The notes under the pieces: model-generated
The model's database searches: none
What the model saw: the letters and a program-made list of their open reading frames with translations, nothing else
Told to the model about the DNA's origin: nothing
From: Candidatus Pacearchaeota archaeon
GTDB lineage: Archaea > Nanobdellota > Nanobdellia > Pacearchaeales > GW2011-AR1
Length of the DNA stretch: 48,309 nucleotides
Assembly: GCA_017609755.1 (NCBI GenBank)
Contig: JAFCDI010000004.1
Coordinates: 1 to 48,309 of the forward strand
Direction of reading: 5' to 3'
Made by a program: the position numbers and the translations under genes
Shown: in pieces, positions 19,309 through 26,479 of the stretch
Numbering within the stretch: position 1 is the first letter of the stretch
Layout: the number at the start of each line of letters is the position of its first letter

Positions 19309-19653
19309 ATGGAACAAAAATTTGCTTTAGTTTTAATTTTTGCATTGATGATTACCCCAACAATTCTTGCTTCTTGTGCTCCAGAGTCTCTTTATTGTGA
19401 TAGTTCATATCAAGATATATTAAAATGTGATGAAGAAGGAAATCAAAAATTTGTTTAGAAGAGTGTTCTCAAAGTTGTCAATTAACTTCAGAAGGACCTG
19501 TTTGCAAAGAACATCTTATGAATCAAAAACCTGCAAGTTCTTTTATTCTTCCAGGAATTATTATTTTAGTTATTTTAATTGGAATTGGTTATTTTAATTG
19601 GAATTGGTTTTTATATTAAAGTGTTGAAGTCAAAAAGAAAAACTAAAAAGTAA
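19309..19653 (+). pseudogene. Frame-disrupted small secreted/membrane Cys-rich protein
   Basis: Signal-like MEQKFALVLIFALMITPTILASCAPESLYCDSS...; stop at 19456; continuation CLEECSQSCQLTSEGPVCKEHL in another frame, then TM segment interrupted by a 19-bp duplication. Confidence 0.55.
19570..19607. repeat. Perfect 19-bp tandem duplication TTATTTTAATTGGAATTGG x2
   Basis: Direct reading: 19570-19588 and 19589-19607 identical. Confidence 0.97.
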
Positions 19654-19678
19654 AGGCTAGTAAAGAGGGATTTTAAAA

Positions 19679-19773
19679 CCCCCTACCGCCCACCCTAATT
19701 AGGGGGTGCGCGCCTGTCCTTCGGACAATTTGTGAAACTTCGTTTCAAATCTATTTAGAAATAATCTTTTTTT
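19679..19773. ncRNA. GC-rich intergenic multi-hairpin element
   Basis: CCCCCT...AGGGGG, TGTCC-TTC-GGACA (19715-19727), TGAAAC-TTC-GTTTCA (19733-19747), then T-run near 19766-19773. Confidence 0.4.
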
Positions 19774-19910
19774 CCGCCACCCGATTAAGAAAATTTTGAT
19801 AGAAAGTTTTATATAAAACCTTAGTTTATTTTATCTTGAGGTGATGGTACCTCAGAAGCCTTATTCTGAATCATAATAAAGTTTAAATAAACTAAATATG
19901 CAGAAATACC

Positions 19911-20135
19911 ATGGAATATAGAAATACAGACCAAAGCGACTTTATCGAATCTGCAGCCTACCTTGCAGGTGAAGATAACATAACTTATGGTAAGGGTACT
20001 TGTGCTGCACCATGCAAGAGTTGTGGTGGTGGTTGCTATGGTTGTAAAGGAAGTAAAGCAAGTAAGGGAGCTTCTGCTTCTTTAGAAGGTAGAGAATCAA
20101 AACTTGCAGAGATGGTTGAAAGCGTACTTGAATAA
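19911..20135 (+). CDS. Candidate RiPP precursor peptide (74 aa)
   Basis: Acidic leader-like N-terminus, core GKGTCAAPCKSCGGGCYGCKGSKASKGASAS, 2 bp upstream of the YcaO start. Confidence 0.8.
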   Translation: MEYRNTDQSDFIESAAYLAGEDNITYGKGTCAAPCKSCGGGCYGCKGSKASKGASASLEGRESKLAEMVESVLE

Positions 20136-20137
20136 GT

Positions 20138-21358
20138 ATGAATTTAGAACAAACTTTAAGCAAGTTTAAACTACTTGAAGAGTATGGCAAGTTAGGTATT
20201 CTTAGAAGATCTTTTAATTTTACAGATGAACCAAAATTTTGGATGTACTCTTGTGTTTCTAATAAAGGAAACTATGAAAGTTCCTCTCTTGATGAAGATA
20301 AACAATTCGCAAAAATTAAAGCTCTAGGAGAATATCTTGAGCGATATTGTTTAGATAATCCTCAACAAGATTTTTATTGTGAATCTTTTAATGAACTGAA
20401 AAGGAGGGCAGTTAATCCGATCGATTTTTTTAATTTCCGAGATTCCGATTTAAATTTTAGAAAACAAGAATATTTGGAAAAGATTAAATCTTCTAAAATA
20501 AAATGGGTCGAAGGTAAAAATGAAACTGACGGCTCGAAGATATTAATACCTGCACAGTTAGTTTATGTTGATTATAATTTTGATGATGAGCCAATGATTC
20601 GTCCAAGAGTAAGTACTGGTGCCGCGACTCACGAATCTTTTAATGAAGCTCTTTATTCAGGAATTTTAGAGAATATTGAGAGAGATTCTTATATGATTTC
20701 ATTTCTTTCAAAAAAACCTCTTCCAAAGGTAAATTTGAGAGATGAATTCTCTGATGAATTAGATTATTTCAAAAGATATTTATTGGATTTACATGTATTT
20801 GAAACAACTACCGAATTGGGCATCCCAAGTTTTATGTGTTTGAATTTAGATAAAACTGGCTTAGGCCCTACTGTTTCTGTTGGATTAAAAGCAGATTTAG
20901 ATCCAAAAAGAGCAATACTTGGTTCAGTAAGGGAGTCACAACAAGTAAGACAATGGATAAGAAATTTATGGATTCAAAGAAACAGACCAAGGATTTCAAA
21001 CCCCGAGGATATTAAAGAAATTGAGGATAGAGGATTTTATTGGTATGATTTAGATAGAATAAATGATTTAGATTATTTATTAAATTCTTCAAATATAAAA
21101 AACCTTGAAGAAATTCAATCTTCAGTAAATGAAAAGAAGAATTTAGTCACACATTTAAAAAGCAAAGGGATTGATAGTTATTCAGTAGATTTAACTGCTG
21201 AATCATTTAGAAAAGCAGGTTTTTATGTAGTAAGAGCAATCCAACCACAACTACATCCACTTTTTTTAGATGAGGCATTTCCTTGTTATTGGAGTGAAAG
21301 ATTAGAAAAAGAATTAAATGGTCGTGAGGTTAATAAAACGCCTCATCCTTTCATGTAA
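20138..21358 (+). CDS. YcaO-domain protein
   Basis: IKALGEYLERYC, RVSTGAATHESFNEALYSGILENIERDSYM, SVGLKADLDPKRAILGSVRESQQVR, C-terminal NKTPHPFM. Confidence 0.9.
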   Translation: MNLEQTLSKFKLLEEYGKLGILRRSFNFTDEPKFWMYSCVSNKGNYESSSLDEDKQFAKIKALGEYLERYCLDNPQQDFYCESFNELKRRAVNPIDFFNFRDSDLNFRKQEYLEKIKSSKIKWVEGKNETDGSKILIPAQLVYVDYNFDDEPMIRPRVSTGAATHESFNEALYSGILENIERDSYMISFLSKKPLPKVNLRDEFSDELDYFKRYLLDLHVFETTTELGIPSFMCLNLDKTGLGPTVSVGLKADLDPKRAILGSVRESQQVRQWIRNLWIQRNRPRISNPEDIKEIEDRGFYWYDLDRINDLDYLLNSSNIKNLEEIQSSVNEKKNLVTHLKSKGIDSYSVDLTAESFRKAGFYVVRAIQPQLHPLFLDEAFPCYWSERLEKELNGREVNKTPHPFM

Positions 21359-21359
21359 G

Positions 21360-22094
21360 ATGATAGACGAAATTAGAGAATTTTACGAGAAGACAAAATT
21401 TAAAGTGGGAGAAGTAATTGAATGGGTAGATGAATATAAACCGCCCATCAATTGGGTTAAGATTTTCTTTAAAACTTATCCAAGAATGAAAAAGATAAGT
21501 ATGGATAGGTTTGAAGATGAAGGAGAGTTTTGTCGTTTATTGAAAGATAGAGAATCCACAAGGGAGTTTAATGATTCGCCTATTCCTTTTGAAAAACTAA
21601 ATAAAATCCTTTTCTATTCTTTCGGGATAAAAAATCCAGAAGTTTCATCAGAGCATACAAGAAGATTTTATCCTTCAGCAGGTGCAAGGTATCCTATAGA
21701 AGCATATTTACTAAACAATAATGTTGAAGAATTGAATAAAGGATTGTATCATTATAATTGTAAATCTAATGAGCTTGAATCTTTATTAGAGAAAGATTTA
21801 TCTTTAGAATCTTCTCAAATCTTTGGTGAAGCATATAAAGGCAATCCCAATTTTATTGTTATAAATGGGGTTATCAGCAGGACAGAAGTAAAATATGGAA
21901 TTAATGCTTATAGGTTTGCATTAATTGAATCAGGACACATAGGACAAAATATCTCTCTTTTAGCACAAAAAGAAAATTTAGGCTGTTGTGCTTTAGGAGG
22001 TTTTGATAATGATAAACTATCTAAATTACTTGATATTAATCAAGAAGATGAAATACCTCTTTATGTCTTTTCTTTAGGCAACTTAAAACAATAA
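21360..22094 (+). CDS. SagB-type nitroreductase-family dehydrogenase
   Basis: LLKDRESTREFNDSPI, RRFYPSAGARYPIEAYLL, FALIESGHIGQNISLLAQKENLGCCALGGFDNDKL. Confidence 0.9.
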   Translation: MIDEIREFYEKTKFKVGEVIEWVDEYKPPINWVKIFFKTYPRMKKISMDRFEDEGEFCRLLKDRESTREFNDSPIPFEKLNKILFYSFGIKNPEVSSEHTRRFYPSAGARYPIEAYLLNNNVEELNKGLYHYNCKSNELESLLEKDLSLESSQIFGEAYKGNPNFIVINGVISRTEVKYGINAYRFALIESGHIGQNISLLAQKENLGCCALGGFDNDKLSKLLDINQEDEIPLYVFSLGNLKQ

Positions 22095-22696
22095 TCTTTG
22101 AATTCTTTAATAATTGAGTCTGCTCCATTTTTATTTACAATATCCCAGGATTTTTTATAACTCGGATAAAAAGAACTCATTTCTATTTCTTCATTTAATC
22201 TATTTTTATCAAAATGCTTTTCAAATATCTTTTTATGAATAGAATGAATGAGTAAATGTATTGCAGTATCAAAATCTTCATTTTTATATTTATCCAAAAT
22301 AAACTCAAAATAGTTTCCTATTTCTTTTTCGTTTTGTATGAAAAGATTGTGAATAATTTCATGTACCATCATATCCACAAATCTTTCAGGAGTTAAAGAA
22401 AAAATTTCATTTTCTGCTTCAAACTGAATCGGAATTGTTAATGGATCTGAGATAGGCATTATTAAACTTATTTTAATGACATATACTGGAATTTCTTTTT
22501 TCTTCCATTTTAAACCAGTAATTTCTTCGCAAGAATTTAAAACTTGTTCTTCTTTTATTTTCCAAATATTTTTAACTTCTTTGAGGTAATCATTAATATA
22601 TTTTTGATATTTTTCATAGTCAAAATTTTCTTTTACAGTTGGGTTGTGTATTGTTTGCTCATAAATAAATGACCAAACAAAATTTATTTTTACCAT
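22061..22696 (-). CDS. HExxH putative zinc metallopeptidase
   Basis: VDMMVHEIIHNLFIQNEKEI; overlaps the 3' end of the SagB gene, convergent. Confidence 0.55.
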   Translation of the reverse strand: MVKINFVWSFIYEQTIHNPTVKENFDYEKYQKYINDYLKEVKNIWKIKEEQVLNSCEEITGLKWKKKEIPVYVIKISLIMPISDPLTIPIQFEAENEIFSLTPERFVDMMVHEIIHNLFIQNEKEIGNYFEFILDKYKNEDFDTAIHLLIHSIHKKIFEKHFDKNRLNEEIEMSSFYPSYKKSWDIVNKNGADSIIKEFKDYCFKLPKEKT

Positions 22697-22845
22697 GAGA
22701 GATTTATACTGGCATTATTTATATAATTTCCCCTCAAAAAGAAAAACAACTAATCCTTTTGGTTTTAGAATCTAAAAGATAAAATTATTTTAAGAGGTAT
22801 ATTAAAATCTCTTTTTCACATAATTCTCTATATCTTTTAAAGAAG

Positions 22846-23184
22846 TTAAATAATCTGTTTTATTCTCTCTTCTAATATATAAAATTTCCTTACCATAATC
22901 TTAAAGCTTCTTTTTGTTTCCTCGGAAAGATCTGTCAAATTAAGTTCTGCAAAAATTCTTTTGATGTCATCTCTGTTCGCTGTGTCAAAGTCCTTTCCGA
23001 GCATCCTGTTAAATTTTATCACATCTGTCAGATATCTGCTGGCTTTTGCAGCCCCGATATTTGTCGCGATTAAATCATTGACAAAGCCTTTTGTAATTTC
23101 TTTATTCTTCTTTGAGAATTCGTCGGAGTTTTGAATCTTTTCTGCTGTTGTTTCCAACCTTCTTTTGTATTTGTGTATATCCAT
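22846..23184 (-). pseudogene. Truncated tyrosine recombinase/integrase (N-terminal SAM-like core-binding domain only)
   Basis: Helical DNA-binding N-domain IATNIGAAKASRYLTDVIKFNRMLGKDFDTANRDDIKRIFAELN..., ends before any catalytic domain. Confidence 0.6.
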
Positions 23185-23247
23185 TACTCATTTTAACGTC
23201 ATAAGGGGTAATAAATGACGTCTATTGAGCATTATACAAATTCAAAA

Positions 23248-23285
23248 CGCCCACGCCGGGAATTGAACCCGGGTCGCATCCGTTC
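23248..23285 (-). tRNA. tRNA 3' fragment (anticodon-stem 3' strand to discriminator), no 5' half nearby
   Basis: Minus strand GAA-CGGAT-GCGAC-CCGGG-TTCAATT-CCCGG-CGTGGGC-G: complete T-arm and acceptor 3' strand. Confidence 0.75.
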
Positions 23286-23374
23286 TGCTTGGTTTTTCTT
23301 TAATATACAAGTTTCCTCAAAGGAGGAGTTTTGCAAAGGGGGTGTCCCCCTGCCAAGCATTTAATTTTTAAATC

Positions 23375-23611
23375 TTACTCTTGCTCTCTTAAAACAATCT
23401 TATACTTCTTATCAAACTTTTTTTGTTTTGCAAGCAAAATAGTTCCTTCAACAATTAATCCTAATCCAACAATAAACCAAAACCAATCAGAAGATATCTT
23501 AATAAATCCTAAAAGTTTCAGAAGTGTTGAAATTACCATTAATAAACCAATTCCAATAAATAATTCATATGTTGTTGATAAATTCCTTAAGTTACTCAAT
23601 CTCTTTTTCAT
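23375..23611 (-). CDS. Small membrane protein
   Basis: Two hydrophobic segments. Confidence 0.6.
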   Translation of the reverse strand: MKKRLSNLRNLSTTYELFIGIGLLMVISTLLKLLGFIKISSDWFWFIVGLGLIVEGTILLAKQKKFDKKYKIVLREQE

Positions 23612-23643
23612 TGCAAGGAATAAAAACTAGGATTTATATATTT

Positions 23644-24063
23644 TTACTTTGATTTTAATAATTTAATCAAACTATAAAAGGCAAATGAAAGAACAATAAA
23701 TATTCCACTTAACATAAAAACCATTTCAGGATTAATAAAATTAATTTTTATTAAAAGGAAAATTGTAAGAGCTCCAAGAATAACAGCTATAAGAAAATTA
23801 ATAATAAATTCTGTTTTAAAAAGACTTTTATCTTTTATTCTTTTAATAAAGGTATAAATAAAACAAAATATAAAATAAAGTGGAATAATTATAACAGCAA
23901 TAATAAAGAAAAAGGCTTCATCTCCTCCAGTTGATGAAAAATAATTAAAAAATAAAGCATATATTAAATTGTGAAGAACCATTGCTAAAATCCAGGCTCC
24001 AATAATTATTAAGAATTTTTTCGAAGTTAATAATAACCATTTATCAAGTTTTTTTCTTTTCAT
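23644..24063 (-). CDS. Membrane protein
   Basis: Four hydrophobic segments. Confidence 0.65.
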   Translation of the reverse strand: MKRKKLDKWLLLTSKKFLIIIGAWILAMVLHNLIYALFFNYFSSTGGDEAFFFIIAVIIIPLYFIFCFIYTFIKRIKDKSLFKTEFIINFLIAVILGALTIFLLIKINFINPEMVFMLSGIFIVLSFAFYSLIKLLKSK

Positions 24064-24072
24064 TGTAATATT

Positions 24073-24273
24073 TTATAAGTAATTCACAAAAAGCTTTCTT
24101 TTTTCATTAAGAACATATTCATGAGAATTAAAATATTCTCTTATATCCTCTACAAATTTATTTAAATCAGTTGCTACAAGTGCACTTTCAACAATCTCTT
24201 CAAAATCAAAATTCTCTAAATTTGTTTTCACTTTATTTTTTTTATCACTCTCTTTCCACTCATATATTTCCAA
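24073..24273 (-). CDS. Hypothetical small protein downstream of serS
   Basis: Overlaps serS end by 46 bp; same strand. Confidence 0.4.
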   Translation of the reverse strand: MEIYEWKESDKKNKVKTNLENFDFEEIVESALVATDLNKFVEDIREYFNSHEYVLNEKRKLFVNYL

Positions 24274-25511
24274 AGAACTTTTGGAATTTTTATGCTTCCG
24301 TCTTTTTGTTGATTATTTTCCAGTATAGCAACTATTGCACGAGAAGTTGCAATCACTGTATTATTTAAAGTGTGAGGAACATATTTTTCTCCATTTTTTT
24401 TCAAAGTACGAATCTTTAATTTTCTTGCTTGAGCTTCTGTTAAATTTGAACAAGAACCAACTTCATAATATTCTTTTTTAACTGGACTCCAAGCCTCTAC
24501 ATCAATTTGTTTATGTTTTAATTCTCCCAAATCTCCTGAGCACATTTCCAAAATTCTTATTGGAATTTCTAAATCTTTATAGATTTCAACACTCAAATTT
24601 TTCATTTCTTCAAAAAATTTCATAGATTGTTCTGGCTTACAAATTACAATCATCTCAACCTTATTAAATTGATGAGTTCTAAATAATCCTTTTTCTTCAA
24701 TTCCATGAGCGCCAATTTCTTTTCTAAAACACATAGAATAAGATGTGTTTTTTATGGGAAGTTTTTCTTCTTCAATTAGAGTATCAATATATCTTCCAAT
24801 TAAAGAATGTTCTGAAGTTCCTATTAAATACAAATCTTCTCCTTCAATTTTATAAATTTGATTTTGTTTGTCATTTAAACTAGTAACTTTGTCAATAACG
24901 TCTTGTCTCAATAATAAAGGAGTTTCTATATAAATAAAGCCTTTAGATACCATTTTATCAATGGCAAATCTAATTAAAGCCTGATTTAATAAAGCTATTT
25001 CATTTTCCAAATAATAAAAGCCTTTTCCAGAAGTTTCTGCAGAGGTATCAAAATCTAAAAGTCCTAAACTCTCTCCAATCTCTATGTGATTTTTTACTGG
25101 AAAAGTAAATTTTCGGATTTTTCCAATTTTTTTAATTTCCACATTTTGAGAGTCATCTTTTCCAAAAGGAACACTTTCATGAATAATATTGGGAATTTTT
25201 AATAGAATTAGTTCAATTTCTTCTTCTAATTTTTTTCTTTTATTTTGAGAATTTTCAATTTTCTTAGGTATTTCTTTTGCTTTTTTAATTAAAACAGATG
25301 CATCTTTTTTCTTTTTCTTAGTTAAATTAATTTCTTTAGAAATTTTATTTCTTTCACTTCTTAATTTTTCTTCCTGATATTTTAATTTTCTCCATTCTTC
25401 ATCTAATCTTCTCACTTTATCTACCAAAGAAATATTCTCTTCCTGATATTTTTTTCGAATATTTTCCTTAACTAATTCAGGATTTTCTCGAATAATTTTT
25501 ATATTAATCAT
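24228..25511 (-). CDS. serS: Seryl-tRNA synthetase
   Basis: N-terminal coiled coil, GTSEHSLIGRYID, SMCFRKEIGAHG, GLFRTHQFNKVEM, EVGSCSNLTEAQARKLKIR. Confidence 0.96.
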   Translation of the reverse strand: MINIKIIRENPELVKENIRKKYQEENISLVDKVRRLDEEWRKLKYQEEKLRSERNKISKEINLTKKKKKDASVLIKKAKEIPKKIENSQNKRKKLEEEIELILLKIPNIIHESVPFGKDDSQNVEIKKIGKIRKFTFPVKNHIEIGESLGLLDFDTSAETSGKGFYYLENEIALLNQALIRFAIDKMVSKGFIYIETPLLLRQDVIDKVTSLNDKQNQIYKIEGEDLYLIGTSEHSLIGRYIDTLIEEEKLPIKNTSYSMCFRKEIGAHGIEEKGLFRTHQFNKVEMIVICKPEQSMKFFEEMKNLSVEIYKDLEIPIRILEMCSGDLGELKHKQIDVEAWSPVKKEYYEVGSCSNLTEAQARKLKIRTLKKNGEKYVPHTLNNTVIATSRAIVAILENNQQKDGSIKIPKVLWKYMSGKRVIKKIK

Positions 25512-25594
25512 ATTTTTTATAAATAAAGAATATATTTAAATCTTCTCCAAACCTTTAAAAATATAGGTTACTCTATAATTCTATTGAGGTGAAA

Positions 25595-26242
25595 ATGGCT
25601 CTAAATACTGGAATAACTGAAGCTTATACAACTTTTCTATCAACATTACCTCAGTGGACACAAAATTTTATTTCTTTTTTTCTATTAGCTCTATTAATTT
25701 TAATCTATGCTATTTTTATTTGGAAATTTTATAGATGGATATCTACAAAAAATCTTTTAGAACTCAATTTAAATAAGTATAATAAAACAGAACATCCAGG
25801 TTTTTCAAAGATACTAGCAGGAGCATTTTATCTTTTAGAATACATTGTTATACTTCCATTTTTAATCTTTTTTTGGTTTTTAATTTTCACTTTATTTTTA
25901 GTCTTTCTAACTGAAAATTTGCCAATAAATACTCTTTTAATTATCTCTGCTACAATTCTTGCTGCAGTTAGATTAACAGCTTATTATAATGAGGAGCTTT
26001 CTAGAGAAATAGCAAAATTAATTCCATTTACTTTATTAGGTGTTTCATTAGTAAGTGCAAGATTTTTTGATTTTACTCGGGTTTTAGAACATTTAAATCA
26101 GATTCCTCAATTTGGAGGACAAATAATTTCTTATTTAATCTTTATTATTGCTCTAGAAATAGTTCTAAGAGTATTTGAATTTTTATTTTCAATTTTTCAT
26201 CTAAAAGAAGAATTTCCTAAACAAGAAGATTCCTCAGAATGA
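25595..26242 (+). CDS. Multi-pass membrane protein
   Basis: Several TM segments; GAGGTG upstream of ATG 25595. Confidence 0.75.
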   Translation: MALNTGITEAYTTFLSTLPQWTQNFISFFLLALLILIYAIFIWKFYRWISTKNLLELNLNKYNKTEHPGFSKILAGAFYLLEYIVILPFLIFFWFLIFTLFLVFLTENLPINTLLIISATILAAVRLTAYYNEELSREIAKLIPFTLLGVSLVSARFFDFTRVLEHLNQIPQFGGQIISYLIFIIALEIVLRVFEFLFSIFHLKEEFPKQEDSSE

Positions 26243-26244
26243 TT

Positions 26245-26445
26245 TTAATTAATTTTTTCTAAAGAAAAATCATCCAAATAAATATCAATATTTTCTTCAA
26301 TATCTATTTCCTGAATATTTTTTCCATAAATTACTCCTTTTTCTGTCTTAGAAAAAAAGAAATAAGACATTACTGCAACTATTAAAATAAATAAAATTCC
26401 AAGAGCAATAATAGAAACAATAAAATTAATTTCTCTTTTATTCAT
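26245..26445 (-). CDS. Small single-TM protein
   Basis: FIVSIIALGILFILIVAVMSYFFF. Confidence 0.5.
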   Translation of the reverse strand: MNKREINFIVSIIALGILFILIVAVMSYFFFSKTEKGVIYGKNIQEIDIEENIDIYLDDFSLEKIN

Positions 26446-26479
26446 AAATAATTAAAGAAAAAGGAATTAATAAAGATTT

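Noticed and set aside
19840-19870. Box C/D sRNA (GTGATGG ... CTGA) upstream of the RiPP precursor
   Set aside because: Boxes only about 20 nt apart, no C'/D' pair and box C deviates from consensus; a leader hairpin explains it better.
19942-20190. Minus-strand ORF of 82 aa
   Set aside because: Antisense to the better supported RiPP precursor, which has a promoter and tight coupling to YcaO.
23331-23630. 99-aa plus-strand ORF
   Set aside because: Starts in the structured segment by the tRNA fragment and is antisense to a small membrane protein; no family signal.
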